Part shown: one piece after another, positions 23,181 to 36,800 of the stretch
How the letters are laid out: each line of letters starts with the position of its first letter
How positions within the stretch are numbered: the stretch's first letter is position 1
From: Mytilus californianus
Taxonomy: Eukaryota; Mollusca; Bivalvia; Mytilida; Mytilidae
Length of the DNA stretch: 64,000 nucleotides
Direction: 5' to 3'
Assembly: GCF_021869535.1 (NCBI RefSeq)
Contig: NW_026262712.1
Location: forward strand, 62,738,100-62,802,099
Program-made: the position numbers and the translations under genes
Notes under the pieces: generated by a model
Database searches by the model: none
What the model saw: only the letters and a program-made list of their open reading frames with translations
What the model was told of the DNA's origin: nothing

Positions 23181-23882
23181 TAAACAAAAAATTGTCTTTT
23201 CATAAATCTGGCTGAAACTATATCTAATAAAGTCTTTACAGTTCATTTTTCAATTATATACAAATCATTAAATCATTAACATTTTGCTTGATAATATATA
23301 GGTTCGTTTTGGAGATAAAGTATCCCATGATGTGATTTGTATTCAGTTTGGGGCTAACTGTGCCCTTCTTTTTACAGATTTATCTCTTAACTTTTATTTA
23401 TAACAGTTTAGGATAAAACTACATGACGGATAGTTTTAACCATGCAGGTGTTTAAACGATATATTCTCCTCTGTTAAAAATATGCGGAAGATACCATGAG
23501 GAAATTCAAAACTCATTTGTCAAATATCAACAATTCAACACAAATGAAATTCATCAACCTAAACTCCCTCCAACTAAATTAAATATAGAGAGCAGTGTCA
23601 TTTTAGACATTGATAACAGAATTTCCAAATTCATTATATGTAAGAGGAAACAGTAGTTTACCAAAGTTCAAATTTCGTAAATCCATTTAGAATATACCAA
23701 TTGTTAAACACTAAACGGAACGATACCGGTTGCGTCAACGGGATAAGCATCTCTTTTTATGCATGCATAATCCACAATGCGAATCCACACTTAGTCAAAA
23801 TTTCACAAAAGGGAACACGATACAATCGGTAAATGTACAGATAAATGACTGTTCTGGTATCTAAAGATCTAAACTAGACTTG
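23181..23882. other. No gene seen
   Basis: AT-rich. The stretch near 23485-23530 (gaagataccatgaggaa, attcaaaactcat) vaguely recalls the element tail word gaaagataccagaggga seen at 58380. Confidence 0.4.
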
Positions 23883-24132
23883 TCAATGGTTGTCATTTGT
23901 TGGTGTGGTTCATAAGTGTTTCTCGTTTTTTATATAGATTAGACCGTTGGTTTTCCTGTTTGAATGGTTTTACACTGGTCATTTTTGGGACCCTTTATAG
24001 CTTGCTGTTCAGTGTGAGCCAAGGCTCCGTGTTGAAAGCCGTACTTTGACCTATAATGGTTTACTTTTATAAATTGTGACTTGGATGGAGAGTTGTCTCA
24101 TTGGCACCCATACCACATCTTCTTATATCTAT
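23883..24132 (-). repeat. Interspersed repeat copy, extended form
   Basis: Reverse-oriented copy of the 19838 family with extra sequence before it (gtggttcataagtgtttctcg), similar in layout to 62600-62792. Ends cataccacatcttcttatatc. Confidence 0.8.
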
Positions 24133-25408
24133 TGTCCTTCTCAACTTTTAACCTTCCTTTCATTGATGGTGATGGTCTGTTGGCTCTTTCTTGTGTAGTG
24201 TACATTTCTCAGTTGGTTCCTATAAACGCATGTTTGCAATGACGTACCAGATTTCAATCAATATAATATTTTCTAAAACGTTTTACATCAGATATAGATA
24301 TCATAGGAAATGTATTGTGGAAGTATCATGATTCAACACACGAATTTGCTACTACAACATATGCGGAATATTTTTTTATTCTAGATTAAAAGGTTTTAGA
24401 TCCTTAGATTTTACCACCTTGGCCTTCTTACAAATCCAGTTGGTTAAATTGATTTTCAACCGATCTAAAGAATCCATATAAACTCATAATGATACAAATA
24501 ATAACCTGATAATTCACTAGTCCGTAGCATGAGACTAGTTTATTCCAAGCATTGAGCGGTACCAGCTGATAATCTACTTCATCGATTAGGAGCTCCTTCA
24601 ATCTTCCAGTGCTATCTGCAAAACGACGAAACACTGTAAAATAAACTGGTGAGCCAGGAGCAATGATGCACCCGTCGTCGGCATGTTGAAACTGAGATTA
24701 GAATAAAACAGAATCTTGTGGGAAGCATCCAATCAGAAGTTAGTTTAAGGTCCTGCAGACATGATTACTGCAGGATATCCTCGTGCATATAAAAATGCCT
24801 AAAGATTAGAAGATTAAATTTCCATAATACTTGTAAAGCAAATCCCATTTTCAAAATAAAAAAGAAGCATATTTTCGTCAACAACAGTGAACCGTTTGAA
24901 GCAAACTGATCCAATCATACTTAGCTAGTGCATGACATGTGAACAATTGGGAATGAGTTTCTAAAATATTCTATATCAAATATGTTCAAAATGAACACTT
25001 TTGGAAGACCGGTAGAAAAGATACTTAAATCATCAAAACAAAGAAGGGTATATTAAATGTTAGTCATATATTTTAACATAAAATAAAAGCTTATACTATA
25101 CTTTGAGAACCTAATATAAGTCTACCAAAAATAAATTGATGCAGATGATATATTGTAAAAAGAATTTCCGCTGAATGTTGCCGAAGTGAGTTTAACACGC
25201 AAGAACAGTTTCAACTTGTACAGATTGCTACCATTTCAGTGTATAAATGATAAAAAACACTATGAGGCCGACTTATACTTACAAAGTTATTCTGTGAATA
25301 GATATGTATTAGCTTATAAGAGAGTATTCGGCTACTATAACATATGGTTTGACTGGCAGTTTATTTACCATTGATGACTGTTGTCCTTTCGAATTTATTA
25401 AGTATCGG
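24133..25408. other. No gene seen
   Basis: AT-rich, only short unsupported frames. Confidence 0.5.
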
Positions 25409-25800
25409 GTACACAGGGATATTTCACTCAGATGAATTTCACGTGAATTTGAATTCGTGTGAATTTCACGTTAAATTCCACCTCAAACGAGCTTATACGT
25501 GAGGTGCACCCGAAATCAGTTCATGTAAGTTTCACATGTATTCAAATAACATTTAATTTTCGAAATTTAATTTAGATCATGAAAAATACCAATTTTTTTG
25601 TTTGTAAAGTTCACGTGAAAATCATGTGAAAAATTTCACGTGAGATTCAAGTGAATTCCAATTCACGTGAAATTCACATGAAATTTTTCATGTGAGTATC
25701 ATGTATAAGCTCGTTTGAGGTGAATTTCACGTGAAAATTTTCACGTGAATTTCATGTGAGATTCATATGAAATTCACGTGAGTAAAATTTGCCTGTGTAC
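25409..25800. mobile_element. Foldback MITE with many CACGTG sites
   Basis: The ends are inverted (gtacacagg at 25409, cctgtgtac to 25800). The left part (gaatttcacgtgaatttg ... cctcaaacgagcttatac) pairs with the right part (gtataagctcgtttgagg ... gaatttcacgtgaa). The inner region is built of ttcacgtgaa-type palindromes, giving at least seven exact CACGTG words. No coding capacity. Confidence 0.8.
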
Positions 25801-28800
25801 ATCTAATTTACAATGATTTTAATTTTTTGAATTTTGTCAAATCAATGTCCGGGTTCATTTTAAATAAGAACAACTGAATTAAGACATTTTAAGACCACAT
25901 TGAGCTATTTGCATTTCCTTAATACAATTTGCTAAGTTTATGTCTAAGTTTAATGATCAGTTTATGCTTTATTGACTTAGAATAGGGTTTAACAATATTG
26001 CAGTTCTCTTTATCAATGTGACATGCATTCTTGTTTCATGGTACGATAAAATATTTTGGAAATCAGAATGCCCCTGATAGGTTTCTATATAATATTTTTG
26101 CATACAATTACTTTGATAAAGTTACGTTTTCTATTTTTGATTCCAAAGTGCTAGTTGACCTATAAGATAAAATAAGATATTTTTATTCCAATTAAAGAGC
26201 CCATGAAGAGCAAAGTAATTTATTACACTGATTCTAATAATTGACACAATAATTTTGATAATCATATATAAGTATGAATATAATCATTTCCAATTTTTTA
26301 TATCTTAAACCACAGCCAGACCAAAGACATAAGCATACAAGTAAAAAAAGCATAACAGTTATAAAAAGGCATAAAAGTTATGCATATATGTGTAACTTAA
26401 TAAAAGATTATCGACTGCTTTCCGCCAAAACAATGGAAATGACATACAGTTTAAGCTACTTTAATATTACAAACGTATAACAAGTTGGCGTGTTTATTTC
26501 CCTGCGATTTGATACTTCAAATGGACGCGAACACCTAATGTTAAAAATCAAGACTCATCTTCTGTACCGTTAAAATAATTACGCTCCTTTCAAAAAATTT
26601 TTGCATTAAAAATATTCGTGACGAAATTGTGTACATATTTATCCATACGTTATGATAAAATGAACTTCGTAGATGTACAAATGAAAAATAATTCTCCATA
26701 ATTATCGAATTATCGTAAATAAAGAGCATACAAACCGTCTATCAATGGTAAGTTATCAATAGGTCCTGGGTGTGCTCCTTGCTGACCAACATTGAATGCA
26801 TTCCAAGGTTCGTAACCAACGTATTATCTCCATTGCTTGAACCGTATCCAAAAGATACCTGTTATAAAAATATAGTTCATGAGAAAAGCATACATGTAAA
26901 AAACAATCAAATTGTCGAAAGTCATGCGTATACGAAGATGAGAGCAATCATCACGTTCACATCAAGTCAGCTTAAAAAGTATAATGTATTAAAAAATATC
27001 TGTTCAGTTTTCTGAACGGCAATCTGAACGGCAAATACGAGTAATGTTAGCTTGGAGAAGAGACTTGGTTGTAGACTGGTCATACCTATTGAATTGTATG
27101 CAATAAATTCTTGTTTTGATGGTTTGCTTTGGTTTGTATAGTTTCAGAAGTATACTAAATTCGCATAAAAACTTGAGAATTTTTACGGTTGACATAACAA
27201 GTATCCAGATAACAATTTAACAAATAGATTAAACTGCTTTTTATGATTCATTTTTATACACTCGAGTCAATACTAGATTTTACTACTTGTAAGCAATCCA
27301 GGCTTACAATCCTCAGGCACTAGTCTCAGTAAAAAATTATATGTATACCTTTATTTAACACAACCTTCTATAAAGTTTCTTGAAACTAATATCAATTCTT
27401 CCAATGACAAAAATAGGCGTGTGATAAACCCCGTTTTGCAAATTATTTAATGTTGATTTAGAACATAACAAGTTTCAGTGGGATAGACATCCTCTGAATC
27501 AAAATATAACGGGAGTAGCGACCGAGTGTCATTTTTCAAAAATAAGAGTTGTGCACCTTGTGTTATATTAGGTTATATATGTAAAAAAAAATCTTTTGCA
27601 TTGTTAATCATTAAAATATATATATATTTTGCACTGTTTGTTCATTGCTCCACACTCGAAATTATAAATTATAGAAACATACAGGATACAGTGTGTGTTG
27701 GAGAGGAGTTAATTATTTCATATCTAAGAAAAAACGTTCGAAAATTTCAATAATGAAGATATAATGAATATAAGCAATTACGAACATTTAAATGTATAGT
27801 GAGAAGCAAAGACTAACTTGGCATCAAGGAACTAGCCAAGTTTATTCATTCTTGATTTCAGCTAAAGGCAAAGCTGTGCAGAAAAAAAATATGTATTACA
27901 ATATACAAATTTTATTTTCCCTAAAAAGCTTTAAAGGTGCTTTGCAGTATCATAAAGTATGCCAGTTTTGTTACTTTGTTTATTTGTGGGATTCTGCGGA
28001 TTAGGTGGAGTTTTTTGTTCATTTTAAACCTTTAATTAATTTCTTATACTGTCATTACTAAAAGTTCCAGTTATATAATTACTACTAATATGACACAAGT
28101 ACAACTAAACCGGCTCGTGAACCATAATGACAGTCTGTAATGTCGGTATTGGAAATCTTTCAAATGCAGAGAATAGCGTCAAACACCTCTCAATTTTTTT
28201 AATAAGTTAAAAATGTTAAATTTATCCATCACATTTTTTATTATCAGGCCATCGGGTCGATGTATAATTGAATATGTTATACCGGTCTATAGTGTGCAGA
28301 CCATAACTATGTTGAACTCTAGATGGTTTTGTTTTGTGTGTCATAGTGTTGCTGCTTGATTGAAATATACCCTTTTATTCATATCCATGCTTTTATTTGT
28401 CATGAAATTTTCAACATTATTTAGAAAATCTTTGATTTTTAAAATTTCCTCTGTTCACATTTTAATGCTGATGGTTCTAAATATGAAAAAAAGTATAAAA
28501 AAAATTCTCAACTCCAAGGCAAATTCAAAGAGGGGAGGTCCATAAATTCTAACAAAATTAAACGCTTTGAAACAACGGAACAAGTGAAAAACTACTGCCA
28601 TATTCCCGACTTGGTACAGGCATTTCCTAAGAAAACGGTTGGTTAAACCTGGTTTTATAGCTAGCTAAACCTCCCGCGTGTATGACAGTTGTTTATAGTT
28701 CCGTTATATTGACAAATTTGGGTAAGCACCCCAAACAGACATAATAGGTTAATGTGACAATAATTGGGATCCAGCAGTCAACAATGTATAAACATGTTTC

Positions 28801-28880
28801 ACAGACATACAACACCACTAACTAAAAAATCCAAACAAACATACAAATTAATCTAACAAAAAAGGTGTAGTAAATAGTAA
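25801..28880. other. No gene seen over about 3 kb
   Basis: AT-rich with many short frames in both strands. None has splice signals, composition or length that supports it. Confidence 0.5.
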
Positions 28881-28990
28881 TAACTCATCATAGATGCCAA
28901 GACCAAAACTTTATACGCCAGACGCCAGACTTGCGTTTCATCTACAAAAGACTCATCAGTGACGTAAATTAGACAATGACGTCACCACCA
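28881..28990. repeat. Dispersed repeat fragment (second copy)
   Basis: Contains gccagacttgcgtttcatc and aaaagactcatcagtgacg, matching 6440-6480. At 29130-29160 the word cactctaagacataagcccg resembles the reverse complement of 41126-41150, another low-copy repeat. Confidence 0.5.
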
Positions 28991-29736
28991 ACAAAAACGT
29001 TTTTGTCGTTGATGTTACATACCGTATATAATACTAGTATAAATTTTCTCGATAAAGGGAAAATTAATTAAATAAAAACACAAGGGTAAACAAAATAGAC
29101 ACACCACTATAACAACCTTATGTGTCCAAATCCACTCTAAGACATAAGCCCGGATTTACTAATATATTTCTACAAATTTATCTCAGCATGTTATCATTAA
29201 TCTGTTATAGATAAATTATGTGGTCACACTTTCTTTAGGATTCACTAATTATAACCAGATGTCAGTAAACCACAAAATGTACAAGAACTTTATCAGAAAA
29301 TGTTTTTGTATAAATCAAATATTATTCTGTTTTTTCTGTCCAGGTTTCATCGTGGTATTTTCAAGTCTTTCTGAAAAAAAATATGAAATTTGAAAAAAAA
29401 AGTTATTATTAAAAATGAAAATTAATAATACTAAGATAAAAGTATGAAAAATTTAGTTTATTTCAATATTATGGACAGCCTTCCCCCATTCATATGCAAT
29501 AATTTTGTTCATCAACTGTAGATATTTATTCCTAATATTTATTAAACTTAAAAAAACATACAATATAAAATGTATAAAATTAATGGTACCTTTAATCTAA
29601 ATTAACTTTGTATTGACTTATTAATAAATATTTTTTTCTCATTTTTGATATAAACTACATTTATTCAAACTGTTGTTAAAGTGATTTCTGAGAAAAAAAA
29701 ATAATGCTATATACGATTAGCCAAACCTTGACAAAG
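28991..29736. other. No gene; left flank of the 4.13-kb duplication
   Basis: Very AT-rich. The duplication begins at 29737, where tatttgatctatatcatagg first appears. Confidence 0.5.
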
Positions 29737-32700
29737 TATTTGATCTATATCATAGGTACTTAGGGACAGGACAACTTTTAAACCCTCCCTCTTTTTTCCA
29801 AATTATTTTATTTTGCATTAATTTAAAATATTTTCATATTTTTCTGTATTATGCAGACATAAATGTGTTAGAAATAACTTTTATTTGCTATTTGCTATCA
29901 ATTCCAACCTTTCTATCCACAGCGTGAAATTAATAGAAAACAAAACAAACGGATGTTTGCAAAAAAGGGGGAGGGCAAAAAGATTGTTCTGTCCCCAAGT
30001 ACCTATGATCTACGCATGATGGAGCTATATTTCTAAATTCAAAATGATTTCTAAAATTCAAGAACAATGTATAATAATTAAATTTAAACTTACTTTGGAG
30101 AAGATGCTTGAGGTTTTAGCTTCCATTTCTTTGGCGTTGTGGAGTCCTAGGGATTTTTCTCTTTGGCAATTTCTTTTTGGCTAAATTCATCTTCTGCAGT
30201 AGTTCATTTTCAGGGAACAAAAGTTTTCCCTTTATGTCTTTAGCAAAAGATTCAGGTCCAAAGTTGTATTCAATTTCCCCAGACTGCAATTTTAGTAGAT
30301 ATCCCTCAACAAGAAACTCCGGCATTGGTTCAAATTGAAGACCTGCTGACAGGTAATACTGTATGAGACAATCTACATTTTTTGCAAGTGTTTAAACAAC
30401 ACATTTAGGTGGCATCCACAGTTGAGCATTTTGCTGGACTCCTTTACTCCTCAAGGTTGGCATTTTTATAGACATCTGACGTACTTCTTCGTATGTAAGT
30501 TTTGATGCGTCATACAGCTTTGGACAGTAAAGATATTTGATGAACTCTGTATAATGATCTGCATCAAAATTTACAGAAACAACTTTCCCTTCCTTAGTAT
30601 GAATGGTAACTAAACCTTCTCTGAATGTTGTCTTCCTCATAAAAAGGTCAACTGTTGAAGAATGAGAAATCTGGTAGAACTCTGGCAAAAAGTCATTCCC
30701 TCCTAAACTTAATATAATGGCATTCTTCATTCCAATAAACTTTTCTGATGTGAAATTTTCTATCATTAAAATTATTTTAGTTACGTTGTAAATGTCATAG
30801 ACCTGATTTGGTTTTCTAAGGATGACGTAAACTTCATTTTTGAATGTCCCATTTTCTGTTCCCGGCCAAAGATGTGATACTGCAAACAAATGAACTACAA
30901 CGGCATCAATATCTCCTGATAAAACAATACTAACACATGATTCTTTAGGTTTGAGACTGTTGCAATATTCCATTAGCCAGTCAATCTGTGACATCTCAGC
31001 TTCTCCTTTATTTTGACGGATACTGTCCAATAAATCATGCTCTTGATATCCACCTACTTCTTTGAATACAGCACGAACTGGTGTACAGAAACAATGGCAG
31101 GTACATTTCCTTTTTTTCACAATTACACGGTGTCATTTGCAGCTCACTGTCTATGTCCAAAGTGATGGTTTGCTTTAGTCTAACTGCGTTATGTTCTTTG
31201 CTAGATAAGTGCTTGTAATAACCTTTCCTTCTGTTGTTGATATAAGGGATGTTTTATCAACTTTTTCAGCACTAAGTACTTCTTCTGCGGTCTTAAGGTG
31301 TGATTGTTTTTGGTTTGTTTTCCTCTGAGCTTTAAAGTCATCAGGGGTGAAATTGTACTTTTCTTCACAGATCGCAAGATGCTTTAGAAGGGGAAGTTGA
31401 TGTTTAATCTTTTCTACAACATCTTTTCCAATATAATTCAGATATTCATTTCCTGTATGTGCAAAAGATGAAAATTTGATTCCTGCAAATTCTAATGTAG
31501 CATATGTTGTAGAGCTGGCTAAAGATGGAAGAATAACTTTGCTACCTAGAATGACTGTTCCGTCACTTTCTAGCTTTCCCTTTCCATTGTCTTCGTCAAG
31601 GTGTTGTTGTTCCTGGTTGGTATAAGTTTGGATTATGATACTTAAAAGGGCCTTTTGAATGCTCTGTGATTTCTGTACTTTGGGTTTTGAGCAATCTGGC
31701 TTTACTATAGATTGACAAAGATTCATCTGTGATGATATATGATTGATTTGTTTGGACTGTTTTGCAACTTCTTTATTTCTTTTATCTTCTTTAATTTCTC
31801 TTTCTGTTTTTGCTGTCTGTTGTCTCTTTAATGGGATGTGGCGAATTGTAACTCCTTTTGATTGCTTAAGATTTTGTACCAAAGTTTTTGGACCTGTTAT
31901 GTTGCTTAAATCAGGAATGTCTGTTTTGTCAAAGGCAAATAAATTATTGTTGGCAACATACTTTTTAATTAAAAATTCACCAGCTTCTTTTGAATGTTGA
32001 TCAAGAATTGATTCTGGAAGATTATCAGGTTTAGGTTCGTACATGTTATATAAATTCTTGTTTGGTATAGTTGATATTCCTCCTCGTCTTAATATCAGAC
32101 CTGTAATTCGCAGAATGTATACCATATCAGTTCAATTTAAAGTTATGCCTAGTATGTCTGGTAGAGACTTTTCTTTTTCTTTATGTTCATTATCTTTTTC
32201 TGTAATACTTCTGTGAACATCATTTAAGAGTCAATCAATGACATTCGTGGTACAACCGATTCCATTGTAGCGCCGGACCTAAATGCTTTTATAACATCTT
32301 GATGATCCATCTCTCTCTGTGCATCAAGGGCAAAATTTGTACCGGTACCTTTGTGGGGAATAGTAAACAATGCCATTTTCATATTCTTGTAGAAAGGACC
32401 ACACTTGAGATGTGCATGTAGCAGTTTAGTGCAGTAGGCTGCATATGATGATGCACCATTCAGAAAAGAAATGGTAATGATGACTTCACAGCTGCCAGCA
32501 ATAAGTGGTAACCATTCCTCCCTCCTAGTCTCTCTGACAATGCAATGGCACTTATTTCGTCATAATGTTCCATCATATCAGCATGTAAGGCAAACGTTCC
32601 ATTTCTTGATTTTCCTTTCTCCATAAACTCTTGCAATTGAAGTTCCCACTTAGATCCTACAGTATTATTAGCCAGAATATCTTTTTGAAAGGCTTCTGCT

Positions 32701-33866
32701 TCTTGTAAGGAAAGAGTTTGCATGAAGGAACAAATGAATGCCAAGTGAAGTGACAAAGAAAGGCGACGAATGTACTTTGTTGCTTTATCAATGTGGTCAG
32801 AGTTGATCAGTTTCTTCCAGTCTTTAACATCATCATCACGCATATATTTAAGTATATGAATGAGACCTGCATGTTGGTATGCACTGCAAAGGTTGTTTAT
32901 TTTGGATTTTCTAAGAAGCAGTAAAGGGAACTCTGGCAGAAAGTTTTCGTACTGTTTGTTCTGTTCTCTAAGTTTTATCAAATTACTTCCTATTTTGTTG
33001 TCAGGGCAACAGAGGATCTTTTCATGATTATGAAGGTTACTTGCATGATCAGTCTTGACAAGAATGTCATCAAGTGTCTGCCTCAACTTTCCAATGTCGT
33101 CATCCCTTCCAGTAGCTGGTGGCGGATGAAGTGTCAACATCACAGGTGGTGTAAATTGCTCAAAACCTAAAGTTCTTAGAATATGGTCCTGTTTGTCATC
33201 TTCTTCGTCATATAAAATGGGTGTGATATCAAATGAATCATCTAGTGACATGTTCTGGAAATCAGGAATGTCTGTTCTGTCGATCTCAAGGTCTGTATCA
33301 AGAGCTTCAAGTTCTATATCTATTCCATCAAAAATTTCTTCCAACTCATTCTCTCTTTCTTCTTCATCATCAACCTGTAAAGACATATCATATCCCTTTA
33401 AAGGATTGAAATAGTTGCCACTTGATTACAATCATATGTGTGTTCCAAAAAAATATACATTGCAATTTTTCAGTTAATGAGTAATTCAAATATGCTAATT
33501 CTTATCAATTAAGAAAAGGGATGGATGATAACGGTTCATATATGTACCTAATGCTATTTTTTAGATAATAATTCTCCATGGTTTATAGACAGGTACTGAA
33601 AGTAATCATAAGAGTTTCCTTAAAAATTAAAAAGTTCTGAAATGACACGTGTCGGACTTATCATTACATATTAAATAGTCTTTATCGAATATGAATTTGT
33701 AATTCAGTCAGTTTATTATGACTATACCTGGTTATAGTAGTCGATGGTCTTATTGACATCTTCCTCTGGTGTGCAGGGAGTTAAAGCAGGTGAGCCTGGA
33801 GCGTCCACAACAACAAGATGTGAAAAAGATACTTCAAGCTCTTGTTCAGGTTCAGAAGCAGGGTCG
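29737..33866 (-). repeat. Tandem duplication unit A (4130 bp)
   Basis: Starts with tatttgatctatatcatagg and ends with agaagcagggtcg, then passes directly into unit B, which starts with the same 20-base word at 33867. Units A and B align along their whole length with scattered substitutions and 1-6 base indels. Unit B continues at its far end into a sequence (ttcactctaaagc) absent from A, which shows that A is the truncated derivative. Confidence 0.92.
30110..33866 (-). pseudogene. Nuclease-motif gene, truncated and decayed copy A
   Basis: Runs on the minus strand. The exon-1 remainder ends at 33728 (donor ag|gtatag), a 353-bp intron (33375-33727) follows, then the second exon from 33374: acidic start VDDEEERENELEEIFDGID, a Leu-rich helical region, then a Cys cluster CEKRKCTCHCFC (about 31115) and the nuclease-like block SGDIDAVVVHLFA ... 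GGNDFLP (30682-30702). Lesions: 1-base deletions near 32470 and 32230, a TAA at 30392, and a changed frame near 30135 that removes the basic tail. It shares with copy B a frame break near 31175-31200. It has no promoter-proximal exons. Family not recognised by name; the nuclease reading rests on the motifs. Confidence 0.75.
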
Positions 33867-36800
33867 TATTTGATCTATATCATAGGTACTTAGGGACTTT
33901 TAAACTTTTAAACCCTCCCTCTTTTTTCCAAAATATTTTATTTTCCATTAATTTAAAATATTCATACTTTTCTGTATTATGCAGACATCAATGTGTTAGA
34001 AATAACTTTTTTTTTGCTATTTGCTATCAATTCCAACCATTCTATCCACAGCGTGAAATTAACAGAAAACAAAACAAACGGATGTTTGTAAAAAAGGGGG
34101 AGGGCAAAAAAAATTATTCTGTCCCCAAGTACCTATGATCTACGCATGATGGAGCTATATTTCTAAATTCAAAATTGATTTCTAAAATTCAATAACAATG
34201 TATAATAATTAAATTTAAAATTACTTTGGAGTAGATGCTTGAGGTTTTGACTTCCATTTCTTTGGCTTTTGTGGAGTCCTAGGGGTTTTTCTATTTGGCA
34301 ATTTCTTTTTGGCTAAATTCATCTTCTGCAGTAGTTCATTTTCAGGGAACAAAAGTTCTCCCTTTATGTCTTTAGCAAAAGATTCAGGTCCAAAGTTGTA
34401 TTCAATTTCCCCAGACTGCAATTTTAGTAGACATCCCTCAACAAGAAACTCCGGCATTGGTGCAAAATGAAGACCTGCTGACAGGTAATACTGTATGAGG
34501 CAATCTACATTTTTTGCAAGTGTTTGAACAACACATTTAGGTGGCATCCACAGTTGAGCATTTTGCTGGACTCCTTTACTCCTCAAGGTTGGCATTTTTA
34601 TAGACATCTGACGTACTTCTTCGTATGTAAATTTTGATGCGTCATACAGTTTTGGACAGTAAAGATATTTGATGAACTCTGTATAATGATCTGCATCAAA
34701 ATTTACAGAAACAACTTTCCCTTCCTCAATATGAATGGTAACCAAACCTTCTCTGAGTTTTGTCTCCCTCATAAAAAGGTCAACTGTTGAAGAATGAGAA
34801 ATCTAGTAGAACTTCGGCAAAAAGTCATTCCCTCCTAAACTTAATATAATGGCAATCTGCATTCCAATAAACTTTTCTGATGTGAAATTTTCTATCATTA
34901 AAATTATTTTAGTTATGTTGTAAATGTCATAGACCTGATTTGGTTTTCTAAGGATGACGTAAACTTCATTTTTGAATGTCCCATTTTCTGTTCTCGGCCA
35001 AAGATGTGATACTGCAAACACATGAACTACAACGGCATCAATATCTCCTGATGAAACAATACTAACACATGATTCTTTAGGTTTGAGACTGTTGCAATAT
35101 TCCATTAGCCAGTCAATCTGTGACATCTCAGCTTCTCCTTTATTTTGACGGATACTGTCCAATAACTCATGCCCTTGATATCCACCTACTTCTTTGAATA
35201 CAGCACGAACTGGTGTACAGAACCAATGGCAGGTACATTTCCTTTTTTCACAATCACACGGTGTCATTTGCAGCTCACTGTCTATGTCCAAAGTGATGGT
35301 TTGCTTTAGTCTAACTGCGTTATGTTCTTTGCTAGATAAGTGCTTGCAATTACCTTTCCTTCTGTTGTTGATATTAGGGATGTTTTATCAAATTTTTCAG
35401 CACTAAGTACTTCTTCTGCGGTCTTAAAGTGTGAAATTGATTGTTTTTGGTTTGTTTTCCTCTGAGCTTTAAAGTCATCTACAGGGGTGAAATTGTACTT
35501 TTCTTCACAGATCGCAAGATGCTTTAGAAGGGGAAGTTAATGTTTGATCTTGCCTACAACATCTTTTCCAATATAATTCAGATATTCATTTCCTGTATGT
35601 GCAAAAGATGAAAATTTGATTCCTGCAAATTCTAATGTAGCATATGTTGTAGAGCTGGTTAAAGATGGAAGAATAGCTTTGCTACCTAGAATGACTGTTC
35701 CGTCACTTCTAACTTTCCCTTTCCATTGTCTTCGTCAAGGTGTTGTTGTTCCTGGTTGGTATAAGTTTGGATTAAGATACTTAAAAGGGCTTTTTGAATG
35801 CTCTGTGATTTCTGTACTTTGGGTTTTGAGCAATCTGGCTTTACTATAGATTGACAAAGATTCATTTGTGATGATATATGATTGATTTGTTTGGACTGTT
35901 TTGCAACTTCTTTATTTCTTTTATCTTCTTTAATTTCTCTTTCTGTTTTTGCTGTCTGATGTCTCTTGAATGGGATGCGGCGAATTGTAACTCCTTTTGA
36001 TTGCTTATGATTTTGTACCAAAGTTTTTGGACCTGTTATGTTGCTTAAATCAGGAATGTCTGTTTTGTCAAAGGCAAATAAATTATTGTTGGCAACATAC
36101 TTTTTAATTAAAAATTCACCAGCTTCTTTTGAATGTTGATCAAGAATTGATTCTGGAAGATTATCAGGTTTAGGTTCGTACATGTTATATACATTCTTGT
36201 TTGGTATAGTTGATATTCCTCCTCGTCTTAATATCAGACCTGTAATTCGCAGAATGTATACCATATAAGTTGAATTTAAAGTTATGCCTAGTATGTCTGG
36301 TAGAGACTTTTCTTTTTCTTTATGTTCATTATCTTTTTCTGTAATACTTCTGTGAACAGCATTTAAAGAGTCAATCAATGACATTCGTGGTATTATCGAT
36401 TCCATTGTAGCGCCGGACCTAAATGCTTTTATAACATCTTGAAGATCCATCTCTCTCTCTGCATCAAGGGCAAAATTTGTACTGCTACCTTTGTGGGGAG
36501 TAGTAAACAATGACATTTTCATATTCTTGTAGAAAGAACCACACTTGAGATGTGCATGTAGCAGTTTAGTGCAGTAGGCTGTATATGATGATGCACCATT
36601 CAGAAAAGAAAATGGTAATGATGACTTCACAGCTGCCAGCAATAAGTGGTAACCATTCTTTCCTCCAAGTCTCTCTGACAATGAAATGGCACTTATTTCG
36701 TCACATTGTTCCATCATATCAGCATGTAAGGCAAACGTTCCATTTCTTGATTTTCCTCTCTCCATAAACTCTTGCAATTGAAGTTCCCATTTAGATCCTA

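Noticed and set aside
27526-28545. Several 60-75 codon frames
   Set aside because: Phe/Ile/Lys-rich compositions typical of AT-rich chance frames, without splice sites or recognisable motifs.
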